64,000 nucleotides of DNA, taken from positions 759,501-823,500 of the forward strand of contig NZ_NPZB01000001.1 of assembly GCF_002895945.1 (NCBI RefSeq). Direction: 5' to 3'. This stretch comes from Solilutibacter silvestris (lineage in GTDB: Bacteria > Pseudomonadota > Gammaproteobacteria > Xanthomonadales > Xanthomonadaceae). Positions 7,903 to 15,270 of the stretch are shown here, piece by piece (within the stretch, counting starts at the first letter, position 1; the number at the start of each line of letters is the position of its first letter). The notes below the pieces were generated by a model. It saw only the letters and a list, made by a program, of their open reading frames with translations, had not been told where the DNA came from and searched no databases. The translations under genes and the position numbers were made by a program.

Positions 7903-9725
7903 GCGCGGATGTGATGGGCGAACCATTCGAGGACTCTCGCCGGCTGACCGGCGCCAATCTGTATTTCGATGGATCCGGGGCAGCGCTGGAAACTGTGCCC
8001 GGCCTCGCGTTCGATGTCGCCATGTTGAAACGTTGGCACGCCAATATCGTGCGTGCGTGCGATGCACTGGGTTGGCCGGCTGGTGCGATCGTCGTGCGCG
8101 AACACGCCACGGGTGCATCGCTGGCCTTCGAGGCGCCGCTCGATCAGCTCTACATCGCGACCGAAGTCAACGAATGGGCGCTATATGCCGCGCTCGGCCT
8201 GCGCGCGGACGACACGCCGATGGATGCGGAGGCTGAGTCGCCGCGTCCGCATGTCGCGCATTTCGACGATGACGAAGCCTTGCGTCGTTTGCATGAACTC
8301 GCGAGCGCGGAAGCGAAGCCGACGCTGCTCGCGTTGCTCGCTGCCGCACGCGCCCATGGCGTGCCAGCGCACGCCGACGACGATGCGCTGTCGATCGGCG
8401 AAGGCGAGACATCGCAGACGTGGTCGATCGATGCATTGCCCGCAGCGGATGCGCTGCCGTGGTCGCAGCTGCACGGCGTGCCGAAGGCGGTGGTGACCGG
8501 ATCGAACGGCAAAACCACAAGCGTGCGCTTGCTCGCGGCGATGTTGCGCGCGCACGGACTGCGCAGCGGTTACAGCAGCACCGATGGACTGTTCGTCGAT
8601 GGCGAACGCATCGAGTCCGGCGACTATTCCGGCCCGGTCGGTGCGCGCACGGTGCTGCGCCAGCCGCTGGTACAGGCGGCGGTGCTGGAAAGCGCACGCG
8701 GCGGTTTGCTGCGGCGCGGACTGGTGACGAACGATGCCCGCGTCGCGCTGGTCACCAATGTCAGTCCTGATCATTTCGGCGAATACGGCATCCACACCCT
8801 GGATGATCTGGCGCAAGTGAAACTGGTGGTGGCGAAGGCGCTGGCATCGAATGGCACACTGGTGCTCAATGCCGATGATCCGATGCTGCTGCGTTACGCT
8901 CCGGCGTTGTCATGGCCGCGACGCATCGGCTGGTTCGCGCTCGATCTCGCCACCGCGTGCGCGCATGGCGCACTCGCCTGCGGGATGCGCGACGGACGAC
9001 TGGTATTGGTTGCCGATGACGGAGAACACGATCTCGGTGAAGTCGTCGCGATGCCGCTCACCGTCGCCGGCAGCGCGCGCTACAACATCGCCAACATCGC
9101 TGGTGCTGCATTGGCCGCACAGGCGATGGGTGTGTCGTCCGCGACGATCGCCACGGTGTTGTCGCGATTCGGTAGTGCGCGCTCAGACAATCCCGGACGC
9201 CTGCAACGCTGGCGATTGGGTGATGTCGATGTATTGCTCGATTACGCCCACAATGCCGATGGCTTGCACGGACTGTTGCAGGTCGCGCAAGGTTTGCGCC
9301 GCGATGGCCGCTTGGCGCTGATCCTCGGCCACGCCGGCAATCGCACCGACGGAGAACTGCGCGCGCTGGCGGACGTGGCTGCCGCAGCGAAACCCGATCG
9401 GGTGTGGCTGAAGGACATTGGTGGCGACTATCTGCGTGGCCGCGCCCCGGGGGATGTCGCGGCATTCCTGCGCGAAGCGTTGCTCGCCGCCGGCATGCAT
9501 ACGGACACGTTGCCGGTCTGTCTCGACGAAGCTGCAGCCACGCATCAGGCGCTGGCGTGGGCGAAGGCGGGCGATCTGCTGGTGCTGCCGGTGCATGAAC
9601 CGGTGCGCCGCGACGTGGTGGTCGCCTTGCTCGATGCCTTGCAGGCATCGGGTTGGCGCGCGGGGCAGGAGTTGCCTGCGATGGTGGCTATGGGTGGACT
9701 CGAACCACCGACCCCAGCATTATGA
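7899..9725 (+). CDS. Second cyanophycin-synthetase-like Mur ligase, lacking the ATP-grasp domain
   Basis: A 608-residue paralogue of the C-terminal half of CphA. The P-loop VVTGSNGKTTSVRLL is at about residue 199, followed by YSSTDGLFVDGERIESGDYS, LESARGGLLRRG, NVSPDHFGEYGI and DYAHNADGLHGLL. The first 190 residues do not contain a recognisable ATP-grasp lobe. TTG at 7899 overlaps the cphA TGA and has GAGGAA five bases upstream, so translation is probably coupled; ATG 7914 is an alternative. A CphA'/CphA2-like partner acting on dipeptides or primers is plausible but unproven. The last 14 codons lie antisense in the tRNA-Met gene, and the stop codon falls in its anticodon. Confidence 0.85.
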   Translation: MSADVMGEPFEDSRRLTGANLYFDGSGAALETVPGLAFDVAMLKRWHANIVRACDALGWPAGAIVVREHATGASLAFEAPLDQLYIATEVNEWALYAALGLRADDTPMDAEAESPRPHVAHFDDDEALRRLHELASAEAKPTLLALLAAARAHGVPAHADDDALSIGEGETSQTWSIDALPAADALPWSQLHGVPKAVVTGSNGKTTSVRLLAAMLRAHGLRSGYSSTDGLFVDGERIESGDYSGPVGARTVLRQPLVQAAVLESARGGLLRRGLVTNDARVALVTNVSPDHFGEYGIHTLDDLAQVKLVVAKALASNGTLVLNADDPMLLRYAPALSWPRRIGWFALDLATACAHGALACGMRDGRLVLVADDGEHDLGEVVAMPLTVAGSARYNIANIAGAALAAQAMGVSSATIATVLSRFGSARSDNPGRLQRWRLGDVDVLLDYAHNADGLHGLLQVAQGLRRDGRLALILGHAGNRTDGELRALADVAAAAKPDRVWLKDIGGDYLRGRAPGDVAAFLREALLAAGMHTDTLPVCLDEAAATHQALAWAKAGDLLVLPVHEPVRRDVVVALLDALQASGWRAGQELPAMVAMGGLEPPTPAL

Positions 9726-9758
9726 GTGCTGTGCTCTAACCGGCTGAGCTACATAGCC
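9682..9758 (-). tRNA. tRNA-Met (anticodon CAT), CCA encoded
   Basis: The reverse strand reads a full cloverleaf. The acceptor stem is GGCTATG/CATAGCC, followed by a discriminator A and a genomically encoded CCA (9682-9684). The D-arm contains AGCTCAGCCGGTTAGAGC, the anticodon arm CAGCACTCATAATGCTG, and the T-arm GGTGGTTCGAGTCCACC. The anticodon CAT corresponds to plus-strand bases 9722-9724. The first acceptor pair is G-C, as in elongator tRNA-Met; initiators lack that pair. Isoleucine tRNA carrying a lysidine-modified CAT is the alternative and cannot be excluded by anticodon alone. Confidence 0.93.
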
Positions 9759-9882
9759 GAAACGCCCGCAGGGTGCGGGGAACCCATAATTCTGCATGGC
9801 AACGGACACGGCGTCAATGCTGTTGTTCCGTCACAGTTCGCGTGGCAGAGTCGAAGGCAGTCAGGTTTCAGGAGTCCGCATC

Positions 9883-10485
9883 GTGATCGATCCGGACGGT
9901 TATCGCCCCAATGTGGGCATCGTGCTGATGCGTGCCGATGGGTGCGTGTTCTGGGCGCGGCGCATTCGCCGTGACGGTTGGCAGTTCCCGCAGGGCGGGA
10001 TGAATTCCGACGAGACGCCGCTGGAAGCGATGTATCGGGAGCTGCAGGAGGAAACCGGCCTGCAGGCCCACCATGTCGAAGTGCTGGGCGCGACGCCGGG
10101 CTGGCTGCGCTATCGCCTGCCGCCGCGGGCGATTCGCTACCAGGAGCGCGCGGTCTGCATCGGCCAGAAGCAGGTGTGGTTCCTGCTGCGGCTCACTTGC
10201 GATGAAGCCGAGCTGCGACTGGACGCCACCGAGCATCCCGAGTTCGACCGTTGGCGCTGGGTTGATTTCTGGTATCCGATCGACAATGTGGTGATGTTCA
10301 AGCGCCGGGTCTATGCCTCGGCCCTGCATCATCTCGCACCGATCGCGCGCGATGCCGCCGGCCAGCAGGCGATTGCGCCACCCGATCCGCGATCACGGGC
10401 ACTGCTGTTCAACCATGCGCGGCGACGCTCGATCCGGCCGCGCCAGACGGTGATGGTGTCGGTGACTCAGGCTGGCGACGACTGA
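9883..10485 (+). CDS. rppH: RNA pyrophosphohydrolase RppH
   Basis: A Nudix hydrolase that removes pyrophosphate from 5'-triphosphorylated mRNA and so triggers RNase E decay. The Nudix box [20 protein letters not shown] lies at residues 38-57. The N-terminus [15 protein letters not shown] is the RppH signature. The start is GTG 9883, with AGGAG eight bases upstream. An ATG at 9796 gives a longer frame, but its extra 29 residues are not family-like. The C-terminal tail is basic ([12 protein letters not shown]). Its end overlaps the convergent DUF4126 gene by 19 bases. Confidence 0.94.
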   Translation: MIDPDGYRPNVGIVLMRADGCVFWARRIRRDGWQFPQGGMNSDETPLEAMYRELQEETGLQAHHVEVLGATPGWLRYRLPPRAIRYQERAVCIGQKQVWFLLRLTCDEAELRLDATEHPEFDRWRWVDFWYPIDNVVMFKRRVYASALHHLAPIARDAAGQQAIAPPDPRSRALLFNHARRRSIRPRQTVMVSVTQAGDD

Positions 10486-11129
10486 TCGTCGACTTCGATC
10501 GCGGGCTTGCCCTGGAAGGTCTCGCGCAATTGCCGGTGCAGGCGGCTGAGCTTGCGCCACAGCCACCACATCAGCAGCAGCACGGTGACGGTGACGGCCA
10601 TCGCCAGTCCAAAGGCGACCCATGGGTGCGTCCACAGCAGCGCCAGCGCGCTGACGGCGGTGGTGTCCTCGACGATCGATGCGGTCCAGTTGCTGACCGG
10701 TTCCGGCGAGGTGTTGATCATCCCGCGGGTCGCGGTCTTCAGCGTGTGGCTGGTCAGCGCGGTGAGAGCACCCGCAGCGAGCATCCCGGTGTGCATGCCC
10801 GCGCCGCCATCGGCGCTGCCGCCGGTGATGGTGGGAATGGCCGCTGCTGCGAGGAAGGCGCCGGCTGGCACGCGCAGCAAGGTATGGGCGAGATCCCAGG
10901 CGCTGTCGACGCCGGGAATCTTGTCGGCGAAGAATTCGGCGACCGCCATCACCCCGGTGATGCCGAGCACCCACGGCGATTCGGTGACCTGCAGGCCTTC
11001 GGGCAGGTGCATCCAGCCCATGGCACCGGCCAAGCCGATGCCGAATACGGTGAGATAGACGCGGATGCCCGCCAGCCAGGCCAGCAGGATGCCGATGATG
11101 AAGACATGGGTGGAGGTCAGGTGCAGCAT
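10467..11129 (-). CDS. DUF4126 integral membrane protein
   Basis: A 220-residue hydrophobic protein with about five to six membrane segments. Glycine-rich stretches such as [20 protein letters not shown] and the conserved-looking [15 protein letters not shown] point to the DUF4126 family, whose function is not known to me. ATG 11129 is preferred because a GAGGGG ribosome site stands nine bases upstream; ATG 11138 follows that site directly and is less likely. A charged cytosolic tail ([17 protein letters not shown]) ends the protein. It is convergent with rppH. Confidence 0.75.
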   Translation of the reverse strand: MLHLTSTHVFIIGILLAWLAGIRVYLTVFGIGLAGAMGWMHLPEGLQVTESPWVLGITGVMAVAEFFADKIPGVDSAWDLAHTLLRVPAGAFLAAAAIPTITGGSADGGAGMHTGMLAAGALTALTSHTLKTATRGMINTSPEPVSNWTASIVEDTTAVSALALLWTHPWVAFGLAMAVTVTVLLLMWWLWRKLSRLHRQLRETFQGKPAIEVDDQSSPA

Positions 11130-11220
11130 GTGGCACATCCCCTCGGGAACAGATCCCGTTCCGGCGCTTTATGCAGCAGCGTACCTTGACGCGATGTGAA
11201 GCCGGGAGCTATACGAGCGT

Positions 11221-11910
11221 ATGACTGCGAAGCCGTCCACACATTCGAATCCGAATCGCCGCCCGTGGCTTGGCGTGACGTGGGCCATTGCCGCGGTGCT
11301 GGTACTGGCCGGGGCGGGGCTCGGGCTATGGCGCGCTGCGCATCGTCCGCTGCCAGGTGCGCTGAATCCCGGTGCGGCGATGCCGGGCAACGTCAGCGAT
11401 CTGCAGCAGGCGCTGGCGAATGCCCGCAAGTCCGACGAGATCTCGCGCGCGGCCAATGCCGAGTTGCAGAAGACGCTGGCGCAGCGCGACGAGGAAAACG
11501 CGTCGTTGAAGGCCGATATCGCCTTCTACCAGCGCTTCGTCGGGGCGAACGCAGATCACCGGCCGTTGGCGGTGCAGGCAGTGCGGATGCACCAGCAGGC
11601 TGCGGTCTGGCGCTTCGAAGCGATGATCGCGCAGAACACCAACCGTGACGCCGACAACAGCGGCAAATTCACCCTTGGGCTGGAAGGCATGCAGGACGGC
11701 AAGTTGCGCAAGCTGGCGTGGAGCGACCTGCGCCAGGACGCCGGCAGCGATGGCGTGCCCTATGACTTCAAGCTGTTCCAGCGGGTGTCGGGCGATATCG
11801 CGCTGCCGCCGGGGTTCGCGCCAACGCGGGTGCTGACCCACCTGCAGCCGGTGGGTGGCGCGGCAGTGGACAACTCGTTCGCGTGGAAGGACGTGTTCGA
11901 AGCGGATTGA
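11221..11910 (+). CDS. Conserved hypothetical membrane-anchored coiled-coil protein (DUF6776-like)
   Basis: A 229-residue protein with one N-terminal membrane segment (about 20-38, WAIAAVLVLAGAGLGLW). A coiled-coil stretch follows (about 58-105: LQQALANARKSDEISR, LQKTLAQRDEENASLKAD), then a globular C-terminal domain. This is the layout of a small family found in Lysobacterales and relatives next to fimbrial or division genes; I assign it to DUF6776 from memory only. It is alone in its transcription direction here, between two minus-strand genes. Confidence 0.6.
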   Translation: MTAKPSTHSNPNRRPWLGVTWAIAAVLVLAGAGLGLWRAAHRPLPGALNPGAAMPGNVSDLQQALANARKSDEISRAANAELQKTLAQRDEENASLKADIAFYQRFVGANADHRPLAVQAVRMHQQAAVWRFEAMIAQNTNRDADNSGKFTLGLEGMQDGKLRKLAWSDLRQDAGSDGVPYDFKLFQRVSGDIALPPGFAPTRVLTHLQPVGGAAVDNSFAWKDVFEAD

Positions 11911-11925
11911 ATTGAACGGCGTCCT

Positions 11926-13059
11926 TCAGCGATCCACCGTCGCCACGATGTCCTGCAGCAGCAGGTCCACGCGTCTGGCAACGGCGACATCGCCATAGGC
12001 GCCGGCGGTGACGACGACGCACAGATCCAGGTCCGGCACCACGAAGATGCGTTGGCTGCCGTTGCCGAAAGCGGCGGCCCAGGGGAGGTTCTTGCCCCGC
12101 CATTGCAGCGAACCCGTCCACCACTGGTAGCCGTAGCGGGTTCCGTCGAAGCCGGTGTCGAGGCGTGGTTTCAGGGAAGCATCGATCCACTCGGCGGGCA
12201 CGAGTTGCAGCTCTTTCCATCGGCCGTGATTGAGCACGAGCCTGCCCAGCTTCGCCATGTCGCGGGGACGCATGCGCAGCCCGGTGAAAGCCATCGGTTG
12301 ACCGTGCAGGTCTCCCGTCCATTCCCAATCGGTGATGCCAAGGGGTTGGAAGAGGCGGGTGCGCGCGTAGTCCTTCAGTGGCGTTGCCGTGGCGCGGGCG
12401 AGGATGTCCGCCAGCACCAGGTTGCCGCCACTGTTGTAGTTGAAACGCGTTCCCGGCGGCGCAGCGATCGGTCGACTCAGGGCGTAGTAGGCCGGCGTCC
12501 ATTTCCAGTAGAGGCGGTGTTCGTCGTCGCGGCCGGGGCCGCCTTCCTGCCATTCGAAGCCGCTGCTCATGGTGAGCAGGTGCTCGATGGTGATGGCGCG
12601 GCGCGGCGGCGTCTGCAGGTCCTTGAACTCGGGATAGAAGTCGAGAACAGGTTTCGACAGATCATCGAGCTTGCCTTCCTGCCGCGCGGCGCCGATGAGC
12701 AGGCTGACTACGCTCTTGCCGACGGAACGCACGTCGTGAAGCGTGGTGGGGCCGAAGTCGCGGGTGGTGGCAAAGAGGTCATAGACGCCTTTGTCCTTGC
12801 CGGCGCGATAGATCTCGGCAACAAGGCGCCCGTGGCGCTCGACGACGACAGCGTGCAGGTCGATCGGCTCGCCGGCAGCCTTTTCAAGCGTGGCCTGCAG
12901 TTTCGCCGCATCGAACCCCGAGGCAACGGGATCTGCCCGTTCCCAGCCATCACCAATGAGTGCAGGCAAGACGCCAGCGGCGGGCGCCGGATGGTGTTTG
13001 CCGCAAGCGGCCAGGCCAACGAGCGCCAGGCAAAGGATCAGGCGAAGCGGAAGGCGCAT
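11926..13059 (-). CDS. Serine hydrolase, beta-lactamase/class C (esterase) family lipoprotein
   Basis: A 377-residue protein with a type II signal peptide (lipobox LAAC, Cys about 19), so it is probably membrane-attached in the periplasm. The active-site SxxK is in VRSVGKSVVSLLIG, and a YxN-type motif is in FNYNSGGNLVLAD. The surrounding MSSGFEWQEGG and PPGTRFNYNSG are typical of EstB/AmpC-like serine hydrolases that act on esters or D-amino peptides rather than clinical beta-lactamases. The substrate cannot be read from sequence. It is divergent from erpA, with 134 bases between the starts. Confidence 0.85.
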   Translation of the reverse strand: MRLPLRLILCLALVGLAACGKHHPAPAAGVLPALIGDGWERADPVASGFDAAKLQATLEKAAGEPIDLHAVVVERHGRLVAEIYRAGKDKGVYDLFATTRDFGPTTLHDVRSVGKSVVSLLIGAARQEGKLDDLSKPVLDFYPEFKDLQTPPRRAITIEHLLTMSSGFEWQEGGPGRDDEHRLYWKWTPAYYALSRPIAAPPGTRFNYNSGGNLVLADILARATATPLKDYARTRLFQPLGITDWEWTGDLHGQPMAFTGLRMRPRDMAKLGRLVLNHGRWKELQLVPAEWIDASLKPRLDTGFDGTRYGYQWWTGSLQWRGKNLPWAAAFGNGSQRIFVVPDLDLCVVVTAGAYGDVAVARRVDLLLQDIVATVDR

Positions 13060-13193
13060 CGAGACCTCGGGGATGGCTCGGCGGGCCGACCAATGCGCCG
13101 AGTCTACCGATTCCCCGCTTTATTCATGCATCCTCCCGAAATGCCAGTGCTTGCCGAACTTGAATCGCCGCCATTCGCCCTTATCCTGTAGGC

Positions 13194-13571
13194 ATGGAAA
13201 CGCAGCCCGCCACCACCACCACGCCCAGCTACCAGCAGCTCGATGCGCCATTGGAATTCACGCCGGCCGCGGCCGCCAAGGTGGCTGAACTGATCGCCGA
13301 GGAAGGCAATGCCGACCTCAAGCTGCGCGTCTACATCCAGGGCGGCGGTTGCTCGGGCTTCCAGTACGGCTTCGAGTTCGATGAAACACAGGCCGAGGAC
13401 GACCTCGCCGTGGTCACCAATGGCGTCACCTTGCTGGTCGATCCGCTCAGCCTGCAATACCTGATGAGCGCGTCCGTCGATTACGTCGAATCGCTGACCG
13501 GCGCGCAGTTCACCATTCGCAATCCCAACGCGAAAACCACCTGCGGCTGCGGATCGTCGTTCACGACATGA
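13194..13571 (+). CDS. erpA: Iron-sulfur cluster insertion protein ErpA
   Basis: An A-type carrier that delivers [4Fe-4S] clusters to targets such as isoprenoid-synthesis enzymes. It has 125 residues with the three cluster-ligating cysteines at about 53 ([12 protein letters not shown]), 117 and 119 (TTCGCGSSF). The N-terminal 20 residues are Thr/Gln-rich and unconserved. Its stop overlaps the nudC start (ATGA), so the two are translationally coupled. Confidence 0.95.
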   Translation: METQPATTTTPSYQQLDAPLEFTPAAAAKVAELIAEEGNADLKLRVYIQGGGCSGFQYGFEFDETQAEDDLAVVTNGVTLLVDPLSLQYLMSASVDYVESLTGAQFTIRNPNAKTTCGCGSSFTT

Positions 13572-14464
13572 CGCCGGCGCTTCCCGGCCACGATCTGCCC
13601 GGATTCGCCTTCATTGCCGAACCGCTGGATCGCGCCGACCATTTGCGTACCGATACTGTCGCACTCGCGGCGTTGCGGGCGCGAGCGCAGTGCATCGGCG
13701 TAGATGATGACGGACGCGCCGCGACGGATGCACAGGGGAACTTGCAGGTCCTGCGCGCGGGCGCAGCGGAAGATGCAGTGTTCCTCGGCCTGCGCGGTGA
13801 TGTGCCGTGGTTCGCGCAACGCATCGAACAGTGGCCGGACGATCAGTCCACGCTCGATCTGCGCGCCGCGGCGATGCAATGGCCCGCCTTCGATTCCACC
13901 CTGTTCGCGCAGGCGCGCGCGGTGCTGCGCTGGCGTTCGCAACATCGCCATTGCCCGGTGTGCGGTGGTGCGCTGACATTCGCGCGTGCTGGTTGGCAGG
14001 GCGAATGCGCGGCGTGCGGCGCGGTGCAGTATCCGCGCAGCGATCCGGCGGTGATCGTCGCGGTCAGCGATGGCGAGCGATTGCTGCTCGGCCGGCAATC
14101 GACCTGGATGCCGAAAACGCGCTATTCGACACTCGCTGGTTTCGTCGAGCCGGGTGAATCGCTGGAACAGACGGTGCAGCGCGAAGTGTTCGAGGAAAGC
14201 CGCGTGCGGGTGATTCGCAGTCGCTACCTCGCCTCGCAGCCGTGGCCGTTCCCGGGATCGCTGATGCTCGGTTTCGTCGCCCATGCCGAACCCGACATGC
14301 CTGATACACACCAGGACGAACTGGAAGACGCGCGCTGGTTCACGCACGACGAAGTGGTATGCGCGCTGGAAGGACGATCTGGCGAAGATGGTCTTGAAGT
14401 GTCGCCGAAGGTGTCGATTTCGCGTTGGTTGATCGAACAATGGGCTGCAGGCGCACGCGCCTGA
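13568..14464 (+). CDS. nudC: NAD(H) pyrophosphatase NudC (NAD decapping)
   Basis: Cleaves NADH to NMNH and AMP, and removes NAD caps from RNA 5' ends. The 298-residue protein has an N-terminal domain and a zinc ribbon with Cys at about 129, 132, 147 and 150 (CPVC, CAAC). The Nudix box [20 protein letters not shown] is at 191-210, and the family-specific SQPWPFPGS follows at about 223. It overlaps erpA by four bases. It is convergent with the DUF2752 gene, eight bases away. Confidence 0.94.
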   Translation: MTPALPGHDLPGFAFIAEPLDRADHLRTDTVALAALRARAQCIGVDDDGRAATDAQGNLQVLRAGAAEDAVFLGLRGDVPWFAQRIEQWPDDQSTLDLRAAAMQWPAFDSTLFAQARAVLRWRSQHRHCPVCGGALTFARAGWQGECAACGAVQYPRSDPAVIVAVSDGERLLLGRQSTWMPKTRYSTLAGFVEPGESLEQTVQREVFEESRVRVIRSRYLASQPWPFPGSLMLGFVAHAEPDMPDTHQDELEDARWFTHDEVVCALEGRSGEDGLEVSPKVSISRWLIEQWAAGARA

Positions 14465-14471
14465 CGATTCC

Positions 14472-14915
14472 CTACCAGCCGAGTCCACCCGGCGCGAGCC
14501 AATGGAACGGCGGCCACGGCAGATTGCGCAAGACCCAATAGGTGCACAGCACCCACAGCCATGTTTTCGGATTGCCGAACAGGCGGCGGAATCCCGCGAG
14601 TTGCGGTGGATTCCAGCCGGCGGCACTGAGTGCCATCAGCGCGACGACAGGCAGGGCACAGACCAGCAACGGATTCATCGCGAAGGCATGCGCGATGTCG
14701 CCGTGCAGCAGGCTGCGCACCACGCGCGTGCTGCCGCAACCGGGGCACCACAGGCCGGTCATTGCATGGAACGGACATTGCGGAAGCGGGAACGGCAAAC
14801 GTCCTGCATCCGCGGTGGCTACAACCGTGAATGCCGTGGTCGCAGCAACACCGAGGACGACGGTCGGTGCCCACCTCGGCCACGATGGTGCTGGCGATGA
14901 TGCGATGCCGCGCAT
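14472..14915 (-). CDS. DUF2752 membrane protein
   Basis: A 147-residue protein with three or four membrane segments. The signature CPFHAMTGLWCPGCGSTRVV, with two Cys pairs, is typical of DUF2752, a family of unknown function. A short GD motif follows (LLHGDIAHAFAMNPLL). It lies 23 bases after the CD225-type gene on the same strand, a pairing that suggests joint expression. Confidence 0.8.
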   Translation of the reverse strand: MRGIASSPAPSWPRWAPTVVLGVAATTAFTVVATADAGRLPFPLPQCPFHAMTGLWCPGCGSTRVVRSLLHGDIAHAFAMNPLLVCALPVVALMALSAAGWNPPQLAGFRRLFGNPKTWLWVLCTYWVLRNLPWPPFHWLAPGGLGW

Positions 14916-14938
14916 CGTCGATGCGGATCAATGACGGA

Positions 14939-15211
14939 TCAGCGGTGCGACGTCAGTGCGCCCAGGCCACCGAGAGCGAACACGAAGATGATGTAAAGCA
15001 CGATGATGGCGGCGCTGGCAGCGGCGGCGTAAATCGCCCACTTCTTGGCGTTTTCCGAGGCCAGTCTGGCGCCCACGGTGTCGCCGGCGCTGACCAGGCC
15101 ATCGACCTTGGCCGCGTACACGATCGACACGATGCCGAACGGCAGGCAGCAGAACAATGTGGCCAGGATGCCCCAGACCAGGTTGTTCGGGATGTTTTGC
15201 GGATTCGTCAT
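14939..15211 (-). CDS. CD225/dispanin family small membrane protein
   Basis: A 90-residue protein with two hydrophobic segments flanking an amphipathic loop. NNLVWGILATLFCCLPFGIV is followed by YAAKVDGLVSAGD and then AIIVLYIIFVFALGG. The CCLPFGIVSIVYAAKV core is the hallmark of the dispanin/CD225 fold shared with interferon-induced transmembrane proteins; bacterial members have no assigned role. It sits upstream of DUF2752 in a probable two-gene unit. Confidence 0.85.
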   Translation of the reverse strand: MTNPQNIPNNLVWGILATLFCCLPFGIVSIVYAAKVDGLVSAGDTVGARLASENAKKWAIYAAAASAAIIVLYIIFVFALGGLGALTSHR

Positions 15212-15270
15212 TGTGATACCCCCTCAGGCTGTTGATGACTTTCCGCGCAGCATACCAGCCGGATGCGCCA

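Noticed and set aside
4225-8118. A 1,297-codon open frame on the minus strand.
   Set aside because: It lies exactly antisense to cphB and cphA, is His/Arg/Ala-rich with no motif, and results from the high GC content.
9796-9882. N-terminal extension of rppH from ATG 9796.
   Set aside because: The extra residues are not RppH-like, and GTG 9883 has a good AGGAG site.
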